Below are positions 27,170 through 35,325 of a stretch of 64,000 nucleotides of DNA, in pieces. The stretch is taken from the NCBI RefSeq assembly GCF_900115085.1, contig NZ_FOVF01000005.1, forward strand, positions 1-64,000. Reading direction: 5' to 3'. The notes under the pieces were generated by a model, which was not told the DNA's origin, made no database searches, and worked only from the letters and a program-made list of their open reading frames with translations. How positions within the stretch are numbered: the first letter of the stretch is position 1; each line of letters opens with the position of its first letter. The stretch is from Dokdonella immobilis. GTDB taxonomy: Bacteria > Pseudomonadota > Gammaproteobacteria > Xanthomonadales > Rhodanobacteraceae. A program made the translations under genes and the position numbers.

Positions 27170-27720
27170 GGCGCCCTCATCAGTGGCAGCGGCAAGGAAT
27201 CATCGGGCCCGCGACCGAAGTGTCGCGCGGCCAGGCTCAGGACCAGCATCGCCACGAACCAGCACAGGCCGAGCACGCCGAGGGCGATCTCGACCGGTGC
27301 GATGATGGTAACGGCTCCCCAGGCCCGGGCCGCGACGTAGTACGTGGTCGGTCCGACAATCGCCGCCAGCGGCACGACCAGCAGCGGTCGTTCGGTCAGC
27401 CAGCGCATCGAGTGGTTGAGGGTCAGGGCGAAGCCGGCCCACAGCGACAGGATCCAGAGTGGCGCGACCGGCGCTGCCGGAATCGCGGCGGCGTATTGCG
27501 AAAGCCCCGCGGCGGCCATCAGCGTGTCGGTGGCAAAACCGAGGGCCAGGGCCAGCCACATCAGGCTGAAGTCACCGCGCAGGCGCACGTCAGGGCGTCG
27601 GTGATAGGCCGCAAAGGCCAGGAATGCTGCCGGTCCGGCCCACCAGATGCCATAGGCGGCGCCGCCGACCGCGGCGAACCAGACCAGCTGGAATGCGATG
27701 AAGTTGATCCAGGTTTTCAT
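27166..27720 (-). CDS. DUF2878 family membrane protein
   Basis: A 184-residue integral membrane protein with five or six helices: INFIAFQLVWFAAVGGAA at the N-terminus, then GDFSLMWLALALGFATDTLM and LWILSLWAGFALTLNHSMRW, which fit DUF2878. Family members recur beside Cfa, DUF1365 and FAD-oxidoreductase genes in light- or stress-induced gammaproteobacterial clusters. The biochemical role is unknown. A 210-nt gap separates it from the upstream methyltransferase gene; the downstream DUF1295 gene is coupled by ATGA. Confidence 0.85.
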   Translation of the reverse strand: MKTWINFIAFQLVWFAAVGGAAYGIWWAGPAAFLAFAAYHRRPDVRLRGDFSLMWLALALGFATDTLMAAAGLSQYAAAIPAAPVAPLWILSLWAGFALTLNHSMRWLTERPLLVVPLAAIVGPTTYYVAARAWGAVTIIAPVEIALGVLGLCWFVAMLVLSLAARHFGRGPDDSLPLPLMRAP

Positions 27721-27930
27721 GCTTGCCTGCCGATGGAGCGAAGGTCAATCGGGCGGTCGCCGTTCCGGATGTCCGTGCCGGAGGTCGACCCGACGAACCG
27801 CGCGACCGGCAATCCTCCAGCGCTCGAGGATACGCTGGATCCCCGCGTTCGCCGGATCAACGCAAATCGACGGACAGGGTACCTCGCCTGGGGCCGCGGA
27901 GATTCGTTGTCGAGGGGGTGACGGTCCATT

Positions 27931-29244
27931 TCAATCGGCCGCGCTGGCCAGACGAGGCGCGAACTGCGGCGGCCGCGCACCGGGCTTGCACAGCAGCATC
28001 TGCACATCGCCGATCGAGCGCTCGAGGAAGCCGCCCTCGCAGTAGCTCAGGTAGAACAACCACATGCGGATGAAGCGATCGGGATAGCCGAGCTGGCGCA
28101 CCGCGTCGATGCGGGCCACGAAGCGTTGCCGCCAGGCGCGCAGCGTCAGCGCGTAGCTCGGGCCGATATCCTCGAGGTTGAACAGTTTCATGTCGCCGGT
28201 GCGGGCGAGCGCGCCGGCCATGACGCCGACCGATGGTATGAAGCTGCCCGGAAAGATGTGGCGCTTGATGAAGTCGACCGCCTTGAGCGCCTTGCGGTAG
28301 CGATGGTCCTCGATCGTGATCGCCTGGATCAGGGCCATGCCGTCTTTCTCGAGCAGGCGGTTGACGGTTCGGAAGTAGGTATCGAGGTACTGGTGGCCAA
28401 TCGCCTCGATCATCTCGATCGAGACGAGGCGATCGAAGCGGCCCTCAAGATCGCGATAGTCCTCGAGCAGCAGGGTGATGCGATCGCCGAGGCCGGCGGC
28501 GTCGATGCGCTGGCGGGCCAGGTCGTGCTGCTCGCGCGAGATGGTCGTGGTCGTCACCCGGCAGCCATAGTGGCGGGCCGCGTGCAGGGCGAAGCCGCCC
28601 CAGCCGGTACCGATTTCGAGCACGTGGTGTTCGGGGCCGAGCCCGAGTTTGCGGCAGATCCGGTCGAGCTTGCGCGTCGACGCGGATTCCAGCGTGTCGT
28701 CCGCGGCCTCGAACAGGGCCGAGGAATACATCATGTTTTCGTCAAGGAACAGCCGGAACAGATCGTTGCCGAGATCGTAATGCGCTGCGATGTTGCGGCG
28801 ACTGCCGCGCCGCGTGTTGCGCATCAACGCGCTCCAGCCGCGCATGGCCCAGCCACCGAAGCGGGCGAGTCCGGTTTCCATGGCGTCGAGGTGGTCGCGG
28901 TTGCGCACGAGGATGCGGGTCAGGGCGACCAGGTCGTCGCAGTCCCAGAGGCCGTCCATGTAGGCCTCGCCGGCGCCGACGCTGCCATTCAGCCCGAGCT
29001 GGCGATAGAACGCCGGATCGTGGATGCGCACCTGGACCTGCAGGGTGTCGGCCGGATCGTCGGCAGGCGTTCCGAGCACGGTCTTTTGCCCGGCTTCCTC
29101 GATCGAGATGCGGCAGTCGCGCAGAGTTGCCAACGTATCGAGCAGGCGCCGGCGCAGGAGACGGTCGAGCCAGGACGCCGTGCCCTGATCGAAATCCGAC
29201 GTTTCGATGGAGGCTTCGGTTCGGGTGATTTCCGGGTTGCTCAT
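27931..29244 (-). CDS. Cfa-like fatty-acyl methyltransferase
   Basis: A 437-residue protein with the full cyclopropane-fatty-acyl-phospholipid synthase architecture: an N-terminal lipid-binding domain (about 1-140), HYDLGNDLFRLFLDENMMYS, SAM loop VLEIGTGWGGFAL (208-220), FDRLVSIEMIEAIG and HIFPGSFIPS. By recalled alignment to E. coli Cfa, catalytic Cys139 is Ser175 and His266 is Gln307, while Glu239 and Tyr317 equivalents (Glu280, Tyr364) remain. The altered bicarbonate site argues for methylation without ring closure, as in UfaA1/UfaM-type enzymes. The start at 29244 overlaps DUF1365 by ATGA; the long N-terminal open frame is a shadow. Confidence 0.88.
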   Translation of the reverse strand: MSNPEITRTEASIETSDFDQGTASWLDRLLRRRLLDTLATLRDCRISIEEAGQKTVLGTPADDPADTLQVQVRIHDPAFYRQLGLNGSVGAGEAYMDGLWDCDDLVALTRILVRNRDHLDAMETGLARFGGWAMRGWSALMRNTRRGSRRNIAAHYDLGNDLFRLFLDENMMYSSALFEAADDTLESASTRKLDRICRKLGLGPEHHVLEIGTGWGGFALHAARHYGCRVTTTTISREQHDLARQRIDAAGLGDRITLLLEDYRDLEGRFDRLVSIEMIEAIGHQYLDTYFRTVNRLLEKDGMALIQAITIEDHRYRKALKAVDFIKRHIFPGSFIPSVGVMAGALARTGDMKLFNLEDIGPSYALTLRAWRQRFVARIDAVRQLGYPDRFIRMWLFYLSYCEGGFLERSIGDVQMLLCKPGARPPQFAPRLASAAD

Positions 29245-30119
29245 GGATGCGCAGCCTTCTTGTCGGGGTGGTCGTGGACGGGATTGCCGAGCAGCCAGAG
29301 ACGCAGCGCCTGCCAGTGGATGGCGGCGACGATGCGCGTGGTCATCAGTGGATAGCGCCAAAGCATGCGGGCCAGGCCGAGCGCGTCGAGCGGTTTGCGG
29401 CGCAGGGTCAGGGTGGCATCGAAGGCGCGACTCGAATCGACCCCACGATGCATCACGTCCATGTGGATGAACAATGTTTCCGCCGGTGGCAGCAGGCGCC
29501 AGGCGTAGTCGTGCTGCATGGCCATGAACGGCGAGACATGGAAGCGCTTTTCGAAGCGCCAGCTCAGTGCTGCCGCGTGACGCTCGGCCTCGGCGACCGG
29601 CAGTACGTAGGCATGGCGTTCCTTCCATGGGGTGTTGGTGATTTCGGCGACGACCACATCGAGGGTGCAACCGTCGGCTTCGTAGCAGTAGTAGAAGCTG
29701 ACCGGATTGAAGCTGTGGCCGAAGTAGCGCAGATGCGTGAGCAGGCGGATCGGCCCCGCCGGAATCCGCCCGATGGCCTCGGCCACGCGTGCGCGCACGG
29801 CGTCCTCGAGCGGCATGGTCGGATCGCCGAGGAAGTCGCTGCGCCGGAATTCGGCCAGGTTGCGACGGCCGATCGACCAGAACCAGCGACCGTTGAAGAT
29901 GCGATCGAGTTCGCTGAGATCGAGAAACAGCATGGCCATGCGGTAGCGGAAGGCATGCGGGTGCGGCGAATGGCGACGGTGCAGGACCGTGCCTTCGTAA
30001 ATCGCGCTGTGCAGGGCAGCTGGCGCTGCAACGGCATGCTGCGCCTGCGCCTGGCTCTCGCGCTGCGGGCGTTGGTCGCTGGCAAACGAACGTGCCAATG
30101 CGTCATGCGGCCTTTTCAT
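29241..30119 (-). CDS. DUF1365 family protein
   Basis: A 292-residue protein of DUF1365, almost always found between an FAD oxidoreductase and a Cfa-like methyltransferase. Family features: ALHSAIYEGTVLHRRHSPHP, FRYRMAMLFLDLSELD, LLTHLRYFGHSFNPVSFYYC and ITNTPWKERHAYVLP. No membrane helix is obvious. I choose the ATG at 30119, which overlaps the FAD gene stop (ATGA) with GGGAG 10 nt upstream; the ATG at 30125 is an equally possible start. Function unknown; by context it helps in acyl-chain modification at the membrane. Confidence 0.9.
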   Translation of the reverse strand: MKRPHDALARSFASDQRPQRESQAQAQHAVAAPAALHSAIYEGTVLHRRHSPHPHAFRYRMAMLFLDLSELDRIFNGRWFWSIGRRNLAEFRRSDFLGDPTMPLEDAVRARVAEAIGRIPAGPIRLLTHLRYFGHSFNPVSFYYCYEADGCTLDVVVAEITNTPWKERHAYVLPVAEAERHAAALSWRFEKRFHVSPFMAMQHDYAWRLLPPAETLFIHMDVMHRGVDSSRAFDATLTLRRKPLDALGLARMLWRYPLMTTRIVAAIHWQALRLWLLGNPVHDHPDKKAAHP

Positions 30120-31360
30120 CGCCATTCGGCTCCCAGGGCATTCGCGACTTCGACCGCACTGCGCATGCCGTCCTCGTGGAAGCCGAATCCCCAGTAGGCG
30201 CCGGCGAACCAGGTGCCGGACCTGCCCTGGATTTCGGCCTTGCGTTGCCGGGCCGCCGCCGATGCCGGCGTCTGCACGGGATGCCGGTAGTGGCGTCGGC
30301 ACAGCACCCTGATCGGGTCGATCTCGGTGCTGCGGTTGAGGCTGACGATCAGCGCTTCGCTCGACTCGATCGATTGCAGCGCGTTCATCCAGTAGCTGAC
30401 CGTGCACGGTGCATCGCGGTCGGCCGGAATGTGCGCATTCCATGCCGCCCAGGCGCGCCGATTGCGCGGCAGCAGGGTCGCATCGGTATGCAGGACGACA
30501 TCGTTGTCCTGGTAGCCGAGATCGCCGAGGATCGCGCGCTCGTTTTCGCCGGGATCGGCGAGCAGGGCGAGTGCCTCGTCGGCATGACAGGCCAGCACGA
30601 CCTGGTCGAACGACTCGACCCCGGCCGAGCTGTGCACGCTGACCCGGGGGCCATGCCGGCGCACGCTGCGTACCGGGCAACCGAGGCGTTCATCGACCTG
30701 CCAGCCGCGGTGCATCGCCTCGACGTAGCGAGCAGAGCCGCCGCTGACGACTCGCCATGACGGTCTGCCACTGACCTGCAGCATGTGATGGTTGGCCATG
30801 AAGCGGACGAGTTCGACGGCAGGGAAGTCGAGGATACGTCGTGCCGGCGACGACCACAGGGCCGATGCCATCGGCACCAGATGGTCGTCACGGAATGCCG
30901 GCGAATAGTGGTTTTGCTGCAAGTATTCGCCGAGCGTCGGCCCCGGCGTGTCCTGCGCGAGCAGGGCCGGCGCGTCGCGATAGAAGCGGCGCAGATCGGC
31001 CAGCATGCGCCAGAAGCGCGGGCGGAACAGATTTGCCGGCTGGCAGAACAGTCCGCGCAGCGAACCGGCGTTGTATTCGAGGCCGGTCGCTGCGTCCTGC
31101 GCCGAGAAGCTCATGGTGGTCGGCTGGGTGGCGACCCCGAGTTCGGCGAACAGGCGTGTCAGCAGCGGGTAGTGCTCGCGGTTGAAAACGATGAAACCGG
31201 TGTCGACCATGTGCCGTCGTGCGCCGACTTCGACCTCGTGGGTGTCGGTATGGCCGCCGAGCCGGTCGTTCTTCTCGTACAGCACGACCTCGTGCGCACG
31301 CGACAGCAGCCAGGCACTGGCGAGTCCGGCGATGCCCGATCCGACCACGGCAATGCGCAT
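30116..31360 (-). CDS. FAD-dependent oxidoreductase (amine oxidase fold)
   Basis: A 414-residue flavoprotein. The dinucleotide site MRIAVVGSGIAGLASAWLLS is at the extreme N-terminus, followed by VVLYEKNDRLGGHTDTHEV and VDTGFIVFNREHYPLLTRLF; the C-terminal flavin segment is FAGAYWGFGFHEDGMRSAVE. This is the NAD/FAD-binding partner found with DUF1365 and Cfa-like enzymes; in mycobacterial 10-methyl fatty-acid synthesis the FAD partner reduces a methylene intermediate, and a similar reductase or desaturase role is inferred here. The start shares a base with the desaturase stop (TGATG). Confidence 0.9.
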   Translation of the reverse strand: MRIAVVGSGIAGLASAWLLSRAHEVVLYEKNDRLGGHTDTHEVEVGARRHMVDTGFIVFNREHYPLLTRLFAELGVATQPTTMSFSAQDAATGLEYNAGSLRGLFCQPANLFRPRFWRMLADLRRFYRDAPALLAQDTPGPTLGEYLQQNHYSPAFRDDHLVPMASALWSSPARRILDFPAVELVRFMANHHMLQVSGRPSWRVVSGGSARYVEAMHRGWQVDERLGCPVRSVRRHGPRVSVHSSAGVESFDQVVLACHADEALALLADPGENERAILGDLGYQDNDVVLHTDATLLPRNRRAWAAWNAHIPADRDAPCTVSYWMNALQSIESSEALIVSLNRSTEIDPIRVLCRRHYRHPVQTPASAAARQRKAEIQGRSGTWFAGAYWGFGFHEDGMRSAVEVANALGAEWR

Positions 31361-32325
31361 CAGGCCGACCTCGCTGCGTGCGCGGCAAGGATGGCGGCGG
31401 GCACCGGCTTGAGGTCGCGCACGAGGCCAACGGCAGCCATGCCGCGCAGCAGGTACCAGGTCAGGTCGAATTCCCACCAACGAAAGCCCTGGCGGGCGGC
31501 TCCCGGGAAATGGTGGTGGTTGTTGTGCCAGCCTTCACCGAACGTGAGCAGGGCGAGGATCCAGTTGTTGCGGCTGTCGTCGCGCGTATCGAAGCGCCGC
31601 GAACCGAACTGGTGGGCCAGCGAATTGATCGTCACGGTGGCATGGAACAGCACGATCGTCGAAACGAAGAAGCCCCAGACCAGCATCTGCGCGCCGCTGG
31701 TGCCGAGTTCCGGGCGGGTCTCGCCGAGCCAGCTGCCGAACCCGTACAGGGAGGCGGCGAGCAGGACCGGCATGAGCAGGTCGAAGCGGTCGATCAGGCG
31801 CAGTTCGGGGAAGCGGCGGAAATCCGGAATGGCCTCCCAGTTCGTGCGGAATCCGCGCGGGGTCAGGAACCAGCCCATGTGCGCCCAGAGAAAACCGTGT
31901 TGCCGCGGCGAATGCATGTCCTCGGGCGTGTCGGTATGGCGATGATGGTGGCGATGGTGCGCGGCCCACCACAGCGGCCCGCGCTGCACGCACATCGCGC
32001 CGATCGCGGCAAAGACGAACTGCACCGCGCGCGAGGTGCGGAAGGCGCGATGCGAGAAGTAGCGGTGGTAGAACCCGGTCAGGGCGAACATGCGCATGGC
32101 GTAAAGGAGCGCTGCGACCAGCAGCGCAATCCTTGACACGCCAACCCATATGACGCCGATGCAGGCGATGTGCATGGCGATGAACGGGATCGCCCGCAGC
32201 CAGTCGATGCGATCGGCGTCCTCGTCCGGCGACACCGGTTCGGCCGAGTCGATCCAGCGGCGCAAGCTCGAGGCGATCCGCGCGTTGCGGAAGGATCGGG
32301 CGGTGCGCCCGCTTCTTGGTGGCAT
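31360..32325 (-). CDS. Acyl-CoA/acyl-lipid fatty acid desaturase
   Basis: A 321-residue membrane di-iron desaturase. The three histidine boxes are intact: HRYFSH (87-92), HHRHHHRH (about 123-130) and HNNHHHF near residue 265; membrane helices flank them (AMHIACIGVIWVGVSRIALL, VQFVFAAIGAMC). It introduces a double bond, most often at delta-9, into saturated acyl chains. Placed first after the anti-sigma gene and coupled to the FAD gene, it probably supplies or modifies the unsaturated substrate for the methyltransferase. Confidence 0.93.
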   Translation of the reverse strand: MPPRSGRTARSFRNARIASSLRRWIDSAEPVSPDEDADRIDWLRAIPFIAMHIACIGVIWVGVSRIALLVAALLYAMRMFALTGFYHRYFSHRAFRTSRAVQFVFAAIGAMCVQRGPLWWAAHHRHHHRHTDTPEDMHSPRQHGFLWAHMGWFLTPRGFRTNWEAIPDFRRFPELRLIDRFDLLMPVLLAASLYGFGSWLGETRPELGTSGAQMLVWGFFVSTIVLFHATVTINSLAHQFGSRRFDTRDDSRNNWILALLTFGEGWHNNHHHFPGAARQGFRWWEFDLTWYLLRGMAAVGLVRDLKPVPAAILAAHAARSA

Positions 32326-32436
32326 CTGGAAAACGTCCGGTTCCGTGCTTGGTGCCGATATACGCAGGAACGCGCGCCACGGATGCAGGCAGCGTCCACG
32401 CCGTCTGCCTGCCGACGCATGGGCGCGTACACCCGA

Positions 32437-33159
32437 TCAGAGCAAGGCGATTCCACCCTTGGCAATGACAGGACCGGATGGCACGGCATGCGGCGCGCCC
32501 TCATGCGGTTCGAGCGTGATCGCGAACACCGCGCTGGTGCCGACATCGGCCAGCATCCGGTCGGGAATCCTGATGACCTGGGCACGTTCCGGCTCGACCA
32601 GGCCCAGCGAGAGCGGGGCTTGCCCCTGCGGGATCAGCCAGAGTTCCTGTGCGCGACCGTCGGCGGGCGCGCCGACCAGCGGCGTGATGGTCAGGCTGGC
32701 CTTGTCGGCCGATACCACGGCGACGAAGCCGGGCGCGCCATTGTCGTCGGCCAGGGTCGAAACGAGGGCATGGGCGGTCGGCGGTGCGATCAGGCGCGGC
32801 GTGCTGAACAGCACAAAGGCACAGGCCGCGGCCGCGGCCAGCGCGCCGCCGGCGAGCCAGCGCCAGAACGTGAGGCTTTGCCACAGGCCTGGCCGGGAGA
32901 CCGCCTTGGGCCGGCTTGCCGGGATCTCGAGGGCGGCGCAGATCCGCTGCCAGACGTAATCCGGGACCGGGACCGCCGCGACCTGGGCCAGCAGGGGCAT
33001 GAAGCGGGATTCCCAGGCGGCGACCTCGCGAGCGAATCCGGCATCGCCGGCGATGCGCGATTCCGCCTCGCGCCGTTCGCCCGCATCGAGAACGCCAAGC
33101 ACGTACTCGGCGGCCATGTTGCTTGGGGGCGGTGCGCCCTGGCTGTCGGTCGTATTCAT
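32437..33159 (-). CDS. RskA-like anti-sigma factor
   Basis: A 240-residue single-pass membrane protein. The cytosolic N-terminal part (AAEYVLGVLDAGERREAESR, MPLLAQVAAVPVPDYVWQRI) is the sigma-binding anti-sigma domain; a membrane helix spans about 101-118 (WLAGGALAAAAACAFVLF); the periplasmic part (ADGRAQELWLIPQGQAPLSL) matches the RskA C-terminal domain. There is no His/Cys zinc motif, so it is unlike the ChrR redox sensors that govern comparable gene sets in other proteobacteria. The start overlaps the sigma gene stop by 4 nt. Confidence 0.9.
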   Translation of the reverse strand: MNTTDSQGAPPPSNMAAEYVLGVLDAGERREAESRIAGDAGFAREVAAWESRFMPLLAQVAAVPVPDYVWQRICAALEIPASRPKAVSRPGLWQSLTFWRWLAGGALAAAAACAFVLFSTPRLIAPPTAHALVSTLADDNGAPGFVAVVSADKASLTITPLVGAPADGRAQELWLIPQGQAPLSLGLVEPERAQVIRIPDRMLADVGTSAVFAITLEPHEGAPHAVPSGPVIAKGGIALL

Positions 33160-33719
33160 CGTTCGAGACAGGCCTTGAGCTTGAGCAGGCTGCGACGGAT
33201 CCAGCTCTTCACCGTGCCGAGCGGATTTCCGCTGCGCTCGGCGAGTTCCTCGTAGGTTGCGCCCTCGAAGAAGGCGATGCGCACGAGCTTCCTCCGCGGC
33301 GCTTCGAGTTCATCGAGACAGACTTCGATGCGTTCCCGGTCCTGTGCCGATTCGGCGCTGTCGACGGCCGACGCGTCGCTCTCCAGTTCGTCGAGTTCGA
33401 TGGCCGCCTGCTGGCCGCCGCCGGCGTTCGCACGCAGCCGGTCGATCGCCTTGTTGCGGGTCATCATCGACAACCAGGTCATCGCGCTGGCGCGACTGGC
33501 GTCGAACATCTCCGCCTTGCGCCAGATCGCCATGAAGACTTCCTGCAGCACTTCCTCGGCCTCGGCGCGTTGCGGCAGCACCCGCAGGCAGATGCCGAAC
33601 AATTTCGACGAGGTCGTTCGATAGAGCCTTTCGAAGGCGGCGTTGTCGCCACCGGCAATTGCAAGCAGCAAATGATCCAGGCTGTCGCCATCGCCAGGAC
33701 GCGGGTTTGCCTCGGCCAT
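33156..33719 (-). CDS. ECF RNA polymerase sigma factor
   Basis: A 187-residue group-4 sigma factor. Region 2 (ERLYRTTSSKLFGICLRVLP, EVLQEVFMAIWRKAEMF, MTWLSMMTRNKAIDRLR) and region 4 (LVRIAFFEGATYEELAERSG, GTVKSWIRRSLLKLKACL) are both complete. Cotranscribed with its RskA-like anti-sigma by an ATGA overlap. The likely regulon is the downstream desaturase-to-methyltransferase block, by analogy with SigK/RskA and RpoE/ChrR loci. The start MAEANPRPGD is set by homology; the 187 upstream open codons are a shadow. Confidence 0.93.
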   Translation of the reverse strand: MAEANPRPGDGDSLDHLLLAIAGGDNAAFERLYRTTSSKLFGICLRVLPQRAEAEEVLQEVFMAIWRKAEMFDASRASAMTWLSMMTRNKAIDRLRANAGGGQQAAIELDELESDASAVDSAESAQDRERIEVCLDELEAPRRKLVRIAFFEGATYEELAERSGNPLGTVKSWIRRSLLKLKACLER

Positions 33720-33790
33720 TCCAATCCCCGGATACTTTTCGATCTCCCGGGTGGATCGTACAGGGTTCAAAAAACTTTCACCGCATCCGT
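33720..33790 (-). promoter_or_regulatory. Region likely to hold the sigma gene promoter
   Basis: On the minus strand this 71-nt gap reads TTTTTTGAACCCTGTACGAT, then CCACCCGGGAGATCG and GTATCC before the sigma gene. TGAACC and GTATCC are the sort of -35 and -10 elements seen in autoregulated ECF promoters, but the spacing is not standard and no second copy is convincing in the window, so this is only a candidate. Confidence 0.3.
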
Positions 33791-34168
33791 TCAGTCCAGC
33801 GCATCGAGCCGCAGCCAGAGTGCGATGGCGGCCGCCGTCAACAGGACTTCGAGCGCGCCGGTGGCCAGGGTGGTCGCCGAGACCGGCCAGAATCGCAGCA
33901 CGCTGACGATGCGGAAAAGCAGGATCGGCACATAGATGGCCAGGGAGAAGATCAGCCCAAAGCGGTGGTTGCCGCTCAGGGCCGCCCACGCGAACAGGAA
34001 GGCGAAGCCGAACTGCATGCCGCCATAGATCACGGCGTACTCGGAGCGGCCCGAACTCGACAGTTCGATGAATCCGATCGCCTGCGAGGTTCGCGTCGGC
34101 AGTACGGTGCACCAGAGCGCCAGCAGGGCATACAGCACGGCATTGATCCAGAGATACACGGCGGCCAT
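33791..34168 (-). CDS. Small DUF4345-like membrane protein
   Basis: A 125-residue protein with four predicted membrane helices: YLWINAVLYALLALWCTVLP, YAVIYGGMQFGFAFLFAWAA, GLIFSLAIYVPILLFRIVSV and GALEVLLTAAAIALWL. The YGG motif and general layout fit DUF4345, a family without known function. It lies 71 nt upstream of the sigma gene on the same strand and could be part of the same regulon or transcript. The ATG at 34168 starts the hydrophobic region. Confidence 0.68.
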   Translation of the reverse strand: MAAVYLWINAVLYALLALWCTVLPTRTSQAIGFIELSSSGRSEYAVIYGGMQFGFAFLFAWAALSGNHRFGLIFSLAIYVPILLFRIVSVLRFWPVSATTLATGALEVLLTAAAIALWLRLDALD

Positions 34169-34642
34169 GGGCGGTTTCCTTGGGCGAGGGTTGGCGTGCA
34201 GTAGACATGATCGGCGGCAGCAGATCAAAACACGCAGGTGCGGCGATGGCGTTCTGCACGGAGGTCCACGGGGTGACCAAGACTGTACAGCGTGTTGCAG
34301 GCGCCCGGCGCGGGTCGGCTGAGCGAGCAGGCGAGTCTGCCGCTGCGACCGCAAGGCCCGGGTATCCGGCAATTGCCGGCCAAGTCGCTGTGGCACGCCG
34401 GGCGCAAGTGGCGGGGCGCGAACGGGCGCCACGTCTGCCGTTGGGCGTGGCGTCGCCAGTCTGCCCGATTGGAAAATGTCATGGCTTCGCTGAAACAGTG
34501 GCGTTCACGGACTCCTATACGAGCAATGCGACGGGCCGGATGCAAGATCCGTCGGAGCCAATCCCGGGGCATCGGGTTCGTCACGTGGAGGCGGGGCATT
34601 CGCGCCCGGGATGCTGGCGGCCGTCGAGCCGCGGTCCTGCGT
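34169..34642. other. Intergenic region of 474 nt, no gene recognised
   Basis: Between the DUF4345-like gene and the Dph6-like gene. Short ORFs on both strands are Arg/Pro-rich with no family resemblance and no ribosome site. I see no REP palindromes, no terminator with a T-run and no RNA gene. It may contain the promoter of the DUF4345-sigma group. Confidence 0.45.
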
Positions 34643-35323
34643 TCAGCCCAACTCGAGGTCGAGGCAGCGGAAGCGCTGCATGCGCGTGGTCATTTGCCCG
34701 CGGACCAGGGCCAGCGCAGTAGCGAACAGGGGACCCGCATGACACAGGGTATGGAATTCGCCGTTCTCCCCGCAGGCATCGGCGCCTTGCGGCAGTTCGG
34801 CCAGCAGCGATGCGTCGAATTCGCGGCCGCAGAACGCCTCGGGTAGCCGTTCGAGATCGACCGTGGTGACGATGGCGCGGTGTCCGGCATCCACGAACGC
34901 CGAAGCCAGCGCGCGCGTCGGTTCATTCCAGAGTGGGAATTCGGCCTTCCAGCCGATGCGTTCGAGGGCGGCCTCGCGCCAGCGCCGCAGGTCGTCCAGG
35001 AACAGATCGCCGAAGGCGATGTGGACCAGGCCCGGAGTCGTCCGTTGCGCGCTCGCGAGCGCGGCAGCGAAGGCGGCCAGGTAGACATCGTTCGGGGCCG
35101 GCCAGTCGATCGGCATTTCGATCAGGGGCAGTCGCAGGGCCGTCGCCTGGGCGCGCAGCACGCTACCCCGAACATCGTGCATCGCGACCCTGTCGGTGGA
35201 TCGGTCCAGGGTCGTGAGCAGGCCGACGACATCCCAGCGCGGATCGGCGAGCAGCCGATCCAACGCCATCAGGCAATCCTTGCCGCCGCTCCAGGCCAGC
35301 AGGATGGGCTGCCCATCCGCCAC
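34643..35323 (-). CDS. Dph6-related ATP pyrophosphatase
   Basis: A 226-residue cytosolic protein of the adenine nucleotide alpha-hydrolase superfamily. The PP-loop is LLAWSGGKDCLMALDRLL at the N-terminus, and the diphthine-ammonia-ligase-like signature CGENGEFHTLCHAGPLF is near residue 185. Bacteria lack diphthamide, so the natural substrate is something else that is adenylated and amidated. It starts 2 nt after the typA stop and is probably in one transcript with it. Confidence 0.87.
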   Translation of the reverse strand: MADGQPILLAWSGGKDCLMALDRLLADPRWDVVGLLTTLDRSTDRVAMHDVRGSVLRAQATALRLPLIEMPIDWPAPNDVYLAAFAAALASAQRTTPGLVHIAFGDLFLDDLRRWREAALERIGWKAEFPLWNEPTRALASAFVDAGHRAIVTTVDLERLPEAFCGREFDASLLAELPQGADACGENGEFHTLCHAGPLFATALALVRGQMTTRMQRFRCLDLELG

Positions 35324-35325
35324 GA

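Noticed and set aside
27931-29244. Canonical cyclopropane-fatty-acid synthase (cfa) assignment
   Set aside because: The architecture fits, but Cys and His of the bicarbonate site are substituted and the gene context is that of non-cyclopropane methylation, so I left the symbol empty.
34225-34599. A 124-codon minus-strand ORF in the gap before the Dph6-like gene
   Set aside because: Arg/His/Pro-rich, no ribosome site, no similarity to any family I know; typical non-coding composition.
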